64,000 bases of DNA from Gonocerus acuteangulatus (taxonomy: Eukaryota; Arthropoda; Insecta; Hemiptera; Coreidae), in assembly GCA_946811695.1 (NCBI GenBank), contig OX328123.1, positions 149,967,229-150,031,228 on the forward strand. Reading direction: 5' to 3'. Below are positions 21,868-34,043 of the stretch, piece by piece. The translations under genes and the position numbers were made by a program. Each line of letters begins with the position of its first letter. Within the stretch, counting starts at the first letter, position 1. A model generated the notes under the pieces. That model had not been told where the DNA came from, did no database searches, and saw only the letters and a program-made list of their open reading frames with translations.

Positions 21868-22548
21868 GATATGTTCGCTCTTTTGGAATCCTTAAGGAAT
21901 CGATTGAAGGGCGGTTGGTAGTATTTAAGATTTTTTTTTTATTTCTTTGTTTACAGGCATAGGCAACATAAGTCCAGAAATGTATTACTAAAACTAAGAA
22001 ATATTTAAGAAATTCATAGGGAATTAAAGCAAAAGTTTTTTTGGGCATTGAGAGCATTGACAAATGGCTTAAGTAGGATGTATAAAGAAGGAGGAGCTAA
22101 AAAATGTTAATATGCAAGGAACATGAGAAAGCTACGGTACCAGTGAGGATATTAGCATAATCTGCCGTTACTGGCTTCTTTCAACATCGGGAAGCATCAT
22201 GTACAACCCGTAAGTATCTTATATTCAAGCTGGTTACTGCCGTTTAAAACATCACGAGGTAATTACAAATTCTCTACGATAAAGCTATTAATCTGTAGCT
22301 GATCACAGATTTATCCTGAATTTAATTAGTTATCTTTATTCCACAAGGACCTTTTACACCAGAGATTTGCCTGGCTGGTGTATTAACAGTACCCCCCCCC
22401 CCCCCAATATCTAAGCAAATTCCTTCCCAAAGACAGCCAGTACAGCAAATTTAAATTTTTTGGTGGACTATATTTTATTATAAATTGACTTAATGAGCAA
22501 TATATTTCCCGTTGCGACCATTAATTAAAACTTGATTATTATTAATTA
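21868..22548. other. Unassigned DNA
   Basis: Contains a possible splice donor (GTAAGTAT at about 22210) after an open stretch, and a C-run at 22393-22405. There is nothing convincing to call a gene. Confidence 0.4.
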
Positions 22549-23334
22549 CTAGCTGAATACCCGTGCTTCTTCAAGGCAGATAAGTAGTTATTTTATTGCG
22601 TTAAATAATGTATCATCAAAATTAAAGCTACTATATAATTTTGTGCAGTTGTTATGTTATTCATCAATTAATTAGTAAGTAAAGTATAATGTTTCTTGAC
22701 ATTGGGGTGCTACGGACCAGTGTCAAGAAACAGATAAACCAGAGATAACCCGTTATCTATAGGTTACCAGTAATAGGAGTTTAACCAGTACAGGCTAAAT
22801 TTCGTTGTCAATAATAAATGGACGTTAAAATTTAAAAATTTATGTTTCCAAGATGTAATTTGGAAACACCCATTATATTTGCGAGAATTATTAAGAAGTG
22901 TTCAGACTGGGGATGCTGATGGGTGAGGAGACTGTGCAAGGGTTCGGGATATTATTACCTGGGATGGACCATCACTAGGTATAGCGTAAACTAAATGAGT
23001 GACAAATTCACAGTTTATTTCTAGTATTTAAAGATTTGCCATCATAGTTGAAATGAAGCTCAAATAGAAATAATATTATGAAATAGATACAGTACGGTAA
23101 CAGATGACCTGTTATCGTCCTATCAACGCTTGCTGCCTAGGCTTGCCTGCTCTAACCAGCTAAAAAGTTAAACCCCTCTAAAAATATTTCAAAATATCAA
23201 AAACTCCTTTCTTAGCGAGTGTTTACATGCTAAAGGGAGTGTCCATGCAAAAATTACAAATTTTTCTGTCACGTGGTTTGGGTTGGGCCATGATAGGTCA
23301 GTGAGTTAGTGGTATTTGACAAATATATAGTTCA
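22549..23334 (-). mobile_element. Non-autonomous Helitron E, copy 2
   Basis: The minus strand ends GGGTATTCAGCTAG before T, matching copy 1. The 5' end has TG in place of TC. The body is collinear with 7354-8174, including the SINE-2-like inner piece at about 22757-22845. The sequence beyond the 5' end is also shared with copy 1 (see 23335-23412). Confidence 0.75.
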
Positions 23335-23412
23335 TAGGCATTGATCTATTTAAATTTTATTGTCCATTTATATTTGACATAATATTTCTGGACGAGTTAT
23401 CTGTAGGTTCCC
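23335..23412 (-). repeat. SINE-2 tail adjoining Helitron E
   Basis: The complement reads GAACCTACAGATAACTCGTC and AGAAATATTATGTCAAATAT, ending ATGCCTA at the Helitron border, as at about 7275-7353. The shared junction shows the two loci are not independent Helitron insertions. Confidence 0.65.
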
Positions 23413-23548
23413 TATGTAGATGTACATAGATGTATAAAAAAACATAATGGAAATTAGCCCCCGTTTCCCTTACCTAAAAGTGCACAATTGTTCTGTTATT
23501 CCTGAATGGGATTACATATTATCTTGCGCAATCCTCAGGAAGGAAACT

Positions 23549-24046
23549 TTTCTTTTTTTTTTGTTTTTATTTATTTATTTATTTGAAATCTGTACAAATT
23601 ATAAACAGTACAATGATCAAGTTTGATGATGCAGATATTATGTACAAGTTGACAAAAACGGTAAAAGTAAAATAAAATAAAAAACATACAAAATATGTAA
23701 GGAAACAACCACTGTTGACACTTCCACAGATGACGCAGTAAATATTTTGATGGTGACGATAACATCAGGTAAGTAAATTGTCTCGGGGCCACTGTCTCTT
23801 GAGCCGCCTGGGAGGATTGTCTGGATGGGATTGGGATGATAAGGATTGACCTTCGGGATTAGGATGGTAGGAGAATTTGGAGTGGAACATTTGGAAACGG
23901 GTTTTAGCAAGGTCAAGGACAAATGGAATGTTAAGGTCATTGTGAAGGGTTTTGTTTGAGACGTAGAAAGGGGCATTCACAATTTTGCGGAGCACTTTTG
24001 ACTGGAATGCCTGTATTCTGTTGATGTTGGATGGTTTTGCAGATCC
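23549..24046 (-). mobile_element. 5'-truncated Jockey-type LINE with target duplication
   Basis: Flanked by the direct repeat AGGAAGGAAACT at 23537-23548 and 24047-24058. On the minus strand it opens inside a reading frame (IQAFQSKVLRKIVNAPFYVS, then NKTLHNDLNIPF... and NPPRRLKRQWPRD), which is the conserved C-terminal end of Jockey-clade reverse transcriptases, followed by a 3' UTR and an A-rich tail (complement of the T-run at 23549-23570). A 12-bp duplication and 5' truncation are the marks of target-primed reverse transcription. Confidence 0.9.
23765..24046 (-). pseudogene. Jockey LINE ORF2 C-terminus
   Basis: About 90 residues of the reverse-transcriptase-side protein end: GSAKPSNINRIQAFQSKVL, RKIVNAPFYVSNKTLHNDLN and the PRRLKRQWPRDNLLT end. 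All upstream domains (endonuclease, RT palm) were lost by 5' truncation at insertion, not by later decay, so the fragment never could be translated from its own promoter. Confidence 0.85.
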
Positions 24047-24099
24047 AGGAAGGAAACTAACAAGAATAATAACCTATTCGCTTATTAAGGCGAACTTTT

Positions 24100-24973
24100 A
24101 GAAGCTTTCATATATATGGAAAGCAAGAACAACAACTCTCGTCTATTTTAGGTGTGCAGTGTTAATTAATTTTATCATAATTTCTAGGTCGACACCAAGG
24201 ACCGAAATAAAAATTAAACAAATTATTTCATAATTTATACATTTTAAAATTAATGAATAACTGTTATGAAATAACTTTTATATAAACTTTTTCTCGATAA
24301 ACATTGTTGGAAAAATATTTATAATAATAGTTTCAGAACAAAAAAAAAATATAACAAAAAAATATTTTGTATTATGAGAGTAAAAATTTATTTATAGGAA
24401 ATGAATATTTTTCAAATTGTTTTTTTAGAACAACGGTGTTACGAATATACATCCTTGTTAAACTAAAGCCTGATAAGGTAGTATATCGTCTGGATTCAGG
24501 TAATTATAACACTACACCGTCTTTTCGAAGTTTTATTAAAGGATTTTACTTGCGATGTGAGATAGGCCGGTAGCTTCTGCGGGTAAGGTAGCCAGGCGAG
24601 TAAATGTTTCTAATGTTTAAAATTCGAAAATTAAGTCACTGACGGTGCTTTTTAATAAAGACCAAGTTGGTGACCCAGTGACCCTCCTCGTCAGATCGAT
24701 AGCGACACCTCCTTGGAAAGCGAGGAGGATCGCTGGCCTCCATTCCATTCAGCGATGGAAGCTACAGTTAGCTGCTAGCAATTAGGACTAGGTGATCCCA
24801 CGATCATTAGCCCACCGCTAGTCATGGATGCAAGGTGTTAGGGGGACGTGACAAATGAGACTTTGAATTACTCGAGCAAATTGAATATTTGCGAGGATTC
24901 TCGTTGCAGCCGATTAATTGATATGGCTTTCTGTGCGAATACAATAAGGTTTATTGAACAAGTTCTAGGGAAG
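24100..24973. other. Unassigned DNA with a GC-richer core
   Basis: 24580-24840 is clearly less AT-rich. TTTTAATAAAGACCAAGTTG followed by GTGACCCAGTGACC resembles an LTR end plus leader, but no matching LTR was found, so I do not call one. Confidence 0.35.
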
Positions 24974-24984
24974 GGTCATTATCT

Positions 24985-24987
<3 letters not shown>

Positions 24988-25034
<47 letters not shown>

Positions 25035-25196
25035 GGCGCATCTACTTCTTGGTCATTAGCGCCGACATCCAGGGTGCAGCGAGGAATTTTCCCAGCGAGC
25101 CTTGAGATGAGAAAATCCCTGCCGGAGGTGGGAATCGAACCCACCATCTCCCGCTTATGAATCCAGCGCGCTAGCCACTAGACTACGGGAGACCCC
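24988..25196 (-). repeat. SINE-1, intact copy with target duplication
   Basis: Flanked by GGTCATTATCTAAT at 24974-24987 and 25197-25210. On the minus strand: a tRNA-like head with A box (TAGTCTAGTGGCTAGCGC) and B box (GGTTCGATTCC), a body (CTCCGGCAGGGATTTTCTC, GGCTCGCTGGGAAAATTCC, CTGGATGTCGGCGCTAATG), the end GATGCGCCGTAAA and a poly-A tail of about 45. A perfect 14-bp duplication and the clean head suggest a fairly young insertion. The parent tRNA is not certain. Confidence 0.9.
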
Positions 25197-25788
25197 GGTC
25201 ATTATCTAATATTCGTATATTTTAAATTTTTGTTCTAAAATTTATTGAAAACTTATTATTTGACTTCATATATTATTTAAAGCTCGATAGAACTGGCAAT
25301 TTTGTTGTCTGTATTAATAGGAATCATATCCTCACAAAATATATTTCAGCTGCGGTTTCAAGGCCACAGCCTTCGATGCTAAGAAAGATAGTAACATTGA
25401 AAGCCGTACGTAGCATAATATACATAGAAGAGTATTTGGCTGTTATTTATTTCTTATGAATATGGATCTCCACCTTTTAAATCCATCTTCTATGATGTCG
25501 AAAATTGGGATTAAAAGCGCATTATGTACGTATGTCTCAGGCTCTCTACTGTACGAAAATCATGAAAATGTCACGAAATAGAAAATAGGACACGAAAATC
25601 ACGAAAAAGTCATGAATTCTGAAACCATGTCACGAAATGTCTGTTTTACCGGAGTCTAACATAATCCTGGGACTTCCGCGCATTTATAATTGTTGCCGTT
25701 TTTGTATGGCAATGCAGTTTCTGACTCCTCCATCCCCTTATTCTGTTAGATTACTTTGTTGCAGCATTTACACATCAATTATGCATTA

Positions 25789-26528
25789 TTTACATATGTA
25801 CAGACTTAAATATTAAATTCGTTGCACATTAAGTAACTAAATTACATATGTACAGACTTAAATATTAAATTCGTTGCACATTAAGTAACTAATTTACATA
25901 TGTACAGACTTAAATATTAAATTCGTTGCACATTAAGTAACTAAATTACATATGTACAGACTTAAATATTAAATTCGTTGCACATTAAGTAACTAAATTA
26001 CATATGTACAGACTTAAATATTAAATTCGTTGCACATTAAGTAACTAAATTACATATGTACAGACTTAAATATTAAATTCGTTGCACATTAAGTAACTAA
26101 TTTACATATGTACCGACTTAAATATTAAATTCGTTGCACATTAAGTAACTAAATTACATATGTACAGACTTAAATATTAAATTCGTTGCACATTAAGTAA
26201 CTAAATTAATTATGTACAGACTTAAATATTAAATTCGTTGCACATTAAGTAACTAAATTACATATGTACAGACTTAAATATTAAATTCGTTGCACATTAA
26301 GTAACTAAATTACATATGTACAGACTTAAATATTAAATTCGTTGCACATTAAGTAACTAAATTACATATGTACAGACTTAAATATTAAATTCGTTGCACA
26401 TTAAGTAACTAATTTACATATGTACAGACTTAAATATTAAATTCGTTGCACATTAAGTAACTAAATTACATATGTACAGACTTAAATATTAAATTCGTTG
26501 CACATTAAGTAACTAAATTACTTATGTA
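25789..26528 (+). repeat. 52-bp minisatellite, about 14 copies
   Basis: Unit CAGACTTAAATATTAAATTC, GTTGCACATTAAGTAACTAA, ATTACATATGTA; starts every 52 bases from 25801. A few variants (AATTTAC for AAATTAC, CCGACTTA once, ATTAATTATG once) mark individual units. Very homogeneous, so recently expanded or homogenised. Confidence 0.97.
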
Positions 26529-27339
26529 CTTAGACAATAAATGTTTATTTATTTTTATTTTATTTTTTTTACGGCGCTTTTTTAAAATAAAATAAATGTT
26601 TATTTTTAGAAATTTTGAATTCTACTACCATTGTTCAATATTTTTTAGGCTGCTAATTCCACAGTCATTTTAAAATGTTTCTTCATTTTAAAAATTAATG
26701 TGACTACCCTCTTTAACATATGATGTTCATTTTATTAATTGTTTACATATATATTAATATTGTAAGTTTATAGATATCATGGTAATCTGTGTAAGGTCAC
26801 AAATCATTTTAAGTTAATTTTTAAGGCTTTTTCTATTTAAGTGAAATAATTTTCTTTTTATAGGGCATGAAATTTGCTTTTCAAATCATGAAAATGTCAC
26901 GAAAAAGTCCTTAAATGCCAACAAACAAATTGGATGTGAATACAAAAACTGACAAATTGGATCAAATTAATTTAGTAACGACTTATGTAGAAGAAATGAG
27001 GAGAGCGAAGACCAATATAGCAAGTTGTTAAAGGCATTTTGGAGATTAAGAACCACATGGCAAGGATACAGGAGATGTAAATAGCGAGGTAGCGCACAAC
27101 CAAGTCCGAACGTTACCTGAAAAGTAGACTGAATATGTAATATCGGGTACTTGCAAGAACCCGAGGCTTGGTAGAGATACTGCAGTAAAACAGCAGGAGC
27201 AACAACTTCAGTTTAGGTTATTGTTTTATCAACACCGAGAACATGGGAACATGGAGTAGTTCATTCAACTCAATGAGATATTTAATTTATTGAGGAAGAA
27301 AAATGAATTACAGATCCTGTAACACTGGAGAAACACTGA
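26529..27339. other. Unassigned AT-rich DNA
   Basis: A degraded SINE-1 end (ACGGCGC before a T-run) lies at about 26570. The phrase 'CATGAAAATGTCACGAAA' at 26886 also occurs at 25561, before the minisatellite, so 25550-25640 and 26870-26910 are related. No gene is seen. Confidence 0.4.
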
Positions 27340-27560
27340 AAAGAATTTTTAGCACTCATAAGAAATACCGACAATGTATTTCTGGAACGTATGAGGAATA
27401 GGTTTCGGGATTCTACGAAAAATTTGGTTGGAGTAGTGTTTGAAACTTATGACGAATTGGAACAAAATATTTTGCAGCCTGTGAGGCATTAGACCAAAAT
27501 GTTCCTGGAACCCATGTGCTATATGTTTCAGCATGTTTTTAGATATTTTCCAGGAACTGG
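27340..27560 (+). repeat. Ancient degenerate tandem repeat
   Basis: Units of about 45 bp around GGAACCCATGAGGAATTGG and TTCAAAATATTTT, the same theme as 21130-21370. Confidence 0.5.
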
Positions 27561-27572
27561 CAGGAATTGGTT

Positions 27573-27574
<2 letters not shown>

Positions 27575-27603
<29 letters not shown>
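27575..27603 (+). repeat. Poly-T tract
   Basis: A run of about 29 T, possibly the remnant of a poly-A tail in minus orientation. Confidence 0.9.
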
Positions 27604-27721
27604 CAGAATACATGAAGGGTTGATAGAATTTTTTTTCAGAATTATCAAAGCTCTGTGTATAGAATCAATAAAAATGCATTCTGTGATAACAAAGAACTCG
27701 TTTTAGTTAAATGTTTGATGT

Positions 27722-27930
27722 TATTAAATTTTAACGTCCATTTATTATAAACTCCAAATTTTAGGACGGGTTATCTATAGGTTACCACCCTTTTCTAGCT
27801 AAGATAGGGCTGATGCCTTTTCTTTTTTCTACAGAAAAGCCACCACCCTTAGGGGGAATAGAACCCACGACCCTTTGGCACGTTGGAGTGTTGAGTGCTC
27901 GCGCCTTATCGCTCACGGCCACCGGGCCTC
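27722..27930 (-). repeat. SINE-2, copy b
   Basis: On the minus strand it starts GGAGGCCCGGTGGCCGTGAG with an A-box-like region, an extra arm (GAGCACTCAACACTC) as in class II tRNAs (Ser/Leu type), a B box (GGGTTCTATTCC), then GGTGGCTTTTCTGTAG, AAAAGGCATCAGCCCTATC and a long tail module ending AATAAATGGACGTTAAAATT. Confidence 0.8.
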
Positions 27931-28249
27931 CATTTTTTTTTAATGTTATTGCATACACAATCAAGTGGCAAAGCTTTAGATAATCATCTGGGAAATAACG
28001 ACATTTCTCTAGAGAAACTTACAATGATTTGTGAATAGTATCTCCATGAGTTGCCTGAGAACTTCGGGTTATGAACGAACCAAGCCCAGAAATCCGACTC
28101 TCACGGACTGGTTTCGAGTCGAGCTTTGAGCAATCCTAGCACAAGACAATGCTCCAAGTCCTTGCTCAATATCCGACGGCTCTTACAGTCATCAATTACC
28201 CTTTCAAGACCAAGTCCACTACCAAGAGGTAGTAATACTATTTATATAA

Positions 28250-28846
28250 TCTATATATATATAAATCACGTGTCTGTCTGTTTGTATGTTTTTCTGTTTA
28301 TTTGTTTGTTCCTTATACAAATCTATGGGAAATCTCCTAGGCTAGGCCAAAATAGTCAAATTTCAAAATTTGGTCAAAAGGTCAAAAGTATTGTTCAAGA
28401 AAAATTGGCTACACTGAACCAATCAGATTCTGACAGCCATTTTAAATAATGTCTCACATTTATTTGTTGATGTTCTTGATAATTAGAATAACTCGAACTC
28501 ATTGATGACTTTACATTTACATAATCATTTAATGCAGATTATTTCAATTTTAATATCAACAGTCACTGTCTAACTGAAGAGTGCTGGCCTTACTTTGATA
28601 AGAGCTATCTACTCGCAGGCTATGCTGCTGTCCTCTGTCGGATGTTATATGAAGTGCTGTGGTACTGGCCTCGGTCGTTTTTTTCCAGAACTGCTGTGGT
28701 GCTGGCATTCTGAACTACATCTAGACAATAAACAAATTCACACCGTTTGACAGATTTTGACGTAACTGGGTATACAGGTAGATCTTGATACAGGGAGAGT
28801 CATAGGCAGAAAGTAGGTGTAGCATGGCACACTGGGTAACAGCTAG
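28250..28846 (+). mobile_element. Non-autonomous Helitron F, copy 2
   Basis: Begins TCTATATATATATAAATCAC after A and ends CACTGGGTAACAGCTAG before T. It contains one monomer at the 5' side, then about 400 bp (28330-28740) not found in the other copies, then the common 3' part (CACCGTTTGACAGATTTTGA ... GAAAGTAGGTGTAGCATGG). The unique middle is GC-richer (CTGCTGTCCTCTGTCGG, TGTGGTACTGGCC) and may be captured host DNA. Confidence 0.85.
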
Positions 28847-28949
28847 TAAAATGTTAGTTGATGAGTGTTTTTAATTTTATCATTTATTATGCTAAAATTG
28901 CTAGAAGAAAGAGGATATTTATTGTCTTATTTGGTTAATTACTAGTTAT

Positions 28950-29339
28950 TTTTTACATTTACAGAGTGCAGTATTGTGGTGCATCGGTTTCTATAGCTCG
29001 TTTATATAGATAGAAAATTTCAATTCCGTGTGCGCAAAATTCTGAGAGAAATATTTCTGATGGTGAAACGTAAAAAAAAAACAAAAAAAAAAAAAAAACT
29101 AATTATGTCTCGTTGGGAAAAGACTTTAAGAGGTCACGCAAGGGAGGTGGTATTTAATATTTATCACGTCGTAGCCAGTAATTAAACCTATAACCTCAAC
29201 CAAAGGTGGCGCCTATATTTCCAGTGCAGAAAATAGCTGGTGAAAATACTCTCTAGGCCTTAACACGAGGAGGTATAAAATGTTTTTAGCCTTAGTTTTG
29301 GCTAACACTATCTTTTTTAGCATAAATATGCTTTAGCGG
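28950..29339. other. Unassigned DNA
   Basis: An A-run at 29070-29098. No coding relic recognised. Confidence 0.4.
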
Positions 29340-29705
29340 TGACAAAACTGGAAAAAACGTTACAAAAAAGTGTCCGTGCATGTGTGTCGTACATACATAT
29401 GCCTGTGCAGTGGCGTTCGCGCATGCGAGGTGGGGTCCGTGTATGTGCAGTGGCATGGCCATGTACCAAAAAGAAGACTGTATGTGTCACTAACAAAATG
29501 TTCGCTGGCGTTCGCTCATGCGCAGTGGCCAAGTACGAAAAAGATGACTGTATGCTATACAGTACAGCACATAGGTTTGACGGGTGGACCTAAGCGTTAC
29601 AAAAATGTGTCTGCTGATGTTCGCGAAATGCGCGGTCGCCATGTACGAAAAAGAATGCATATGTTATACAGTGCACTACGTAGGTTTCTCGGATGGACCT
29701 AACGC
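29340..29705 (+). repeat. Decayed tandem repeat with GCGCATGCG sites
   Basis: Three or four units of about 100 bp with TGGCGTTCGCGCATGCG, CAGTGGCCATGTACGAAAAAG, GACTGTATG and TATACAGTACA themes. A further copy lies at 37905-37995. Short open frames on both strands are a by-product. Confidence 0.65.
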
Positions 29706-30201
29706 ATATTTATGTTCTTGAAATGGAATATTTTTGTTCTTGAATTTTCTAAAATGTTTAAACCTACACTAGTTTTGAACGAGAAATAATTAGTTTTACT
29801 TATTAGGATGTACATTGAAATGGAAATTTTTAAATGGCGGAACCGTATGGAATATTTCACTCGTGCGAAATTGGACTTTTCAGTCTCTCTGAGAAGCCTA
29901 TAACGCAAAGAGAAAGAATTAGCAAACTAGACCTAGTTTGGTTTCTAGAACAACGTTCTTCCCTGTTAGAATACATTCAAATGTTAACGACGGACTCGGC
30001 CGGCATTTCTGTTGGCGTCTTTAGCCTCCTAGAAGTAGCCACTCCGAAAATACCTGTATGATATTAGTAGAAAATGGAATGGAATGGAAAGAATTGAAGG
30101 ACGAACAACTTACAGTTTTTATCGTCCTACGAACTTTTTTTTTCAATAATTAAACTTAAGATTTTATCTCTTATGAAATATGTAAGCACATTCTGTTCCC
30201 C
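29706..30201. other. Unassigned DNA
   Basis: A 75-codon frame at 29834-30061 (MAEPYGIFHSCEIGLF...) has balanced composition but no motif I recognise, and no clear splice signals. Confidence 0.35.
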
Positions 30202-31649
<1,448 letters not shown>

Positions 31650-31758
31650 ATTTATTTTTTTTAATAGAATAACATATTACTATACTCAACTTATTTTTTT
31701 TTCTCATTAAATTAAAGCTAACAATGGATGGTATATTCCTTTCTGTTTCATTTATAGC

Positions 31759-31763
<5 letters not shown>

Positions 31764-31822
<59 letters not shown>
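31764..31822 (+). repeat. (TA)n microsatellite
   Basis: About 28 TA units followed by CATA-rich sequence and a CA-rich stretch. Confidence 0.95.
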
Positions 31823-31825
<3 letters not shown>

Positions 31826-31927
31826 ATATGCATCCATATATACATACATATATATTTCCATATATACATATTCATAAAAACGCACACTCATACACATACA
31901 AACACACACATATTTGTAGAAAAAAAA

Positions 31928-31992
31928 GTCGGCATTCCTAAGACAGGTATGATTTGTAGAAAAGCATACCTACCTGTCTTAGGAATGCCGAC
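31928..31992. other. Small perfect-arm hairpin
   Basis: GTCGGCATTCCTAAGACAGG-TA at 31928-31949 pairs without mismatch with its complement at 31971-31992, and TATG/CATA pairs further inside after a small bulge, with a ~13-base loop. Size (65 nt) resembles a small-RNA precursor or a tiny MITE. There is no second copy in the window. Confidence 0.6.
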
Positions 31993-31999
31993 TTGTGGA

Positions 32000-32233
32000 G
32001 GGAATTCGTAGGAGGTTGTTAGGGGAGGGGGAAGGATGTCAGCCGTTAGAACGTAACCTACTTGCCCCACCATTAACACTGGTGATATCCATTCACTACT
32101 TCCATAGGTAGTATATTGGGATCATGAATGCTCAGCATTTACTACGGGTATCAATCTTCCTACATCCGCTTATGCCTGTTTACAGATCAGCTGTTACGAG
32201 TATCAAGGTAGTTCTGGCGGGGAGCAAGATGGC
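32000..32233. other. Unassigned DNA ending in a YY1-like motif
   Basis: The stretch is single-copy here. It ends CAAGATGGC against the Merlin border, giving CAAGATGGCGGG, which resembles a YY1 site, but the second half belongs to the transposon. Confidence 0.3.
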
Positions 32234-32997
32234 GGGTCTTTTTGCGAAGCCCACATCCAGTTACTTTTGAAGTAGCAGTAGTGATTGTATCAGTGATTCA
32301 GCGCATGCGCATAACTCCTTTGCCTTCCTTTTGGAAGATTCCGATGAGCTATTGTACTGGTTCTTGCTGGGAGTAAAGTAACCTTCAACAGTAAAATAGC
32401 GTTTGTTTACGAAAAAGCTCTGTTTATGTTAGTGAGAAAAATGGGTCTTTACAATTAGTTCGCGATGTTCCTGACAAAGAAAAAGCGATTGCTTTCTTAC
32501 GCGCAAAAATTAATAGAATTCTATTAATTTTAGCGAGTTAAATTGACTAGAGTCACTAAAATTAAAACAATTCTGTTAATTTTAGCGAGTTGGATTGACT
32601 AGAGTTTTGATATCTTCTTGAGCGAGCGCAGCGAGCGGAAACGCATAGCACGTATACCCATAATGCCAAATAAATGTAAAACATCCAAAAAGAGAGAGAG
32701 AGAGAAAAAAGGAATAAGATATGTGTTTACAAATATTATTGATCATGTTGTTTGTTTGTTTGTTTAGAAAATATGGGGTCGTCAGCGCCCTACTATGTTA
32801 TTGCAACGCACAACCACTCATCCCATGTTCCCGGTGAAAGGTGTGCTTTCCTTAGGGAGTCAGGAAATTTTTTTTTTTATTTTTATTTATTAATTTTTTT
32901 TTTCCTTTTTTTTTTAGTTTTTTTTTTCCTTTTTTTTTTTATTTACCTTTCTAATTTTATTTTATTTATTCCTTTTTATTAAATTAGACCTTGTACT

Positions 32998-33002
<5 letters not shown>

Positions 33003-33052
<50 letters not shown>
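33003..33052 (+). repeat. (TA)n microsatellite
   Basis: TA units in the 3' UTR of the inserted LINE. Confidence 0.95.
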
Positions 33053-33370
33053 TTTTTGGCATATATATATTCTTTTTTTTTTTTTTTTTTTTCATCCTGA
33101 CACACACCCACACTCCCCGATATAGCTATTGTCAAAGTGCAGACTTATTATACAATTTCATCTTACAAATACAGATATCAGGTTTAAGACCAAGAGTTAC
33201 TTAAAGATTAAAGAAATTAAACATACATATGTCAATGTATTAAAAGAATAACAATATTTAGATCAAATTAAAACTAGAAACTATGAGGTTTAAAAAAAAA
33301 ATATATAAATAAATAAATGGTATCACAAATTATCACAGAAGGATAACCTAAATAGAAGACAATATTTCTT

Positions 33371-33469
33371 TCATATTAATCTATTAAGCCCAGTTATCTT
33401 TAAAAATTTGATTATTTTGTCAACCTCAGCCTGTTTGTTTCCGAGAGCCTCTGCTATGATCATGATGCT
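33371..33469 (-). pseudogene. LINE ORF2 C-terminal stub
   Basis: The last 32 residues before the stop read IMIIAEALGNKQAEVDKIIK and FLKITGLNRLI. The ending 'I.FL+.TGL' is common at the C terminus of CR1/L2-type reverse-transcriptase proteins, but the fragment is too short for a firm clade. Codons upstream of 33469 belong to the host Merlin element, not to the LINE. Confidence 0.5.
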
Positions 33470-33753
33470 ATTGATCATGTTATCCTTCATAACCTGCAAA
33501 ACAGTTAACTTTAATCCGTAATAACTTTTTTCGTAGTTGAGAGAATTGATTTTGATCATATTAACCTTTTTATTAATAAATATTGCTTTCAATTATCTAA
33601 TATGGATTATAAGCTTAGATAAAGAGTCAAGTAGTAATAGATAACCAGCAAAGAACCTGTAAGCTTATCACCGAGTACGAGTAACTGTTATAAATCATTA
33701 CTGCTACTTCGAAAGTAACTGGATTTGGTCGTCGCAAAAAGACCCCGAGATGC

Positions 33754-34043
33754 TATTTAAACTAATAATTAATTAATATAAAACCATAACAAGATTAAAA
33801 ATTTAATCCCTTCGATTAATGATTAAATTATAATATAAATTTCTGACTTACACGAACCATATCAATATTCAATGTAATAAGGCTTTTGCTGTAATGCAAT
33901 CCTTATTTCTTGTAATGAATAGAAACTCAGGATTAAGCATAATTAACGAAACACTTATTTATTACTTATACATTAGGCCTATGTTTCTGTATGCGTATCA
34001 TATTCGGTGTATGATGTGTGAAACTAACAATTGAAAATTGCAG
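33754..34043. other. Unassigned DNA, possible intron
   Basis: AT-rich, ending in ATTGAAAATTGCAG, a good splice acceptor for the exon that follows. Confidence 0.4.

Larger units (their letters stand above)
32738..33481 (-). mobile_element. 5'-truncated LINE inside Merlin copy 1
   Basis: The insertion 32750-33469 is bounded by the direct repeat ATTGATCATGTT (32738-32749, 33470-33481). The sister Merlin copy at 59298-60055 lacks it at the same point. On the minus strand it starts inside a reading frame, has a long AT-rich 3' UTR with (TA)n and A-runs, and ends in (AAAC)n (complement of GTTTGTTTGTTTGTTT). This is a non-LTR insertion of unknown clade. Confidence 0.8.
32234..33745 (+). mobile_element. 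Merlin-type element, copy 1
   Basis: Inverted ends: GGGTCTTTTTGCGAAGCCC with ATCCAGTTACTTTTGAAGTA, and the complement at 33690-33745. It is collinear with 59298-60055, which has a perfect 8-bp target duplication. Inside, at 32447-32520, is the coding trace LQLVRDVPDKEKAIAFLR, out of frame with its ATG. A LINE tail is inserted at 32750-33469. The palindromic GCGCATGCGC near both copies' left side could be an NRF-like site. The flanks are only roughly duplicated. Confidence 0.7.

Noticed and set aside
24580..24850. Possible LTR end and primer-binding leader
   Set aside because: AATAAAGACC and GTGACCCAGTGACC are suggestive, but no second LTR, no TG...CA borders and no gag-pol remnants were found nearby.
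25120..25196. A functional tRNA gene
   Set aside because: A and B boxes are clear, but the arms do not fold as a proper tRNA, and it is followed by the SINE body and poly-A with target duplications, so it is a SINE head.
25788..26528. CRISPR-like regular array
   Set aside because: The 52-bp units are identical throughout with no unique spacers, and the sequence is eukaryotic; it is a minisatellite.
29834..30061. 75-codon frame starting MAEPYGIFHSCEIGLF
   Set aside because: Balanced composition but no recognised domain, no convincing acceptor or donor, and no conservation that can be seen here.
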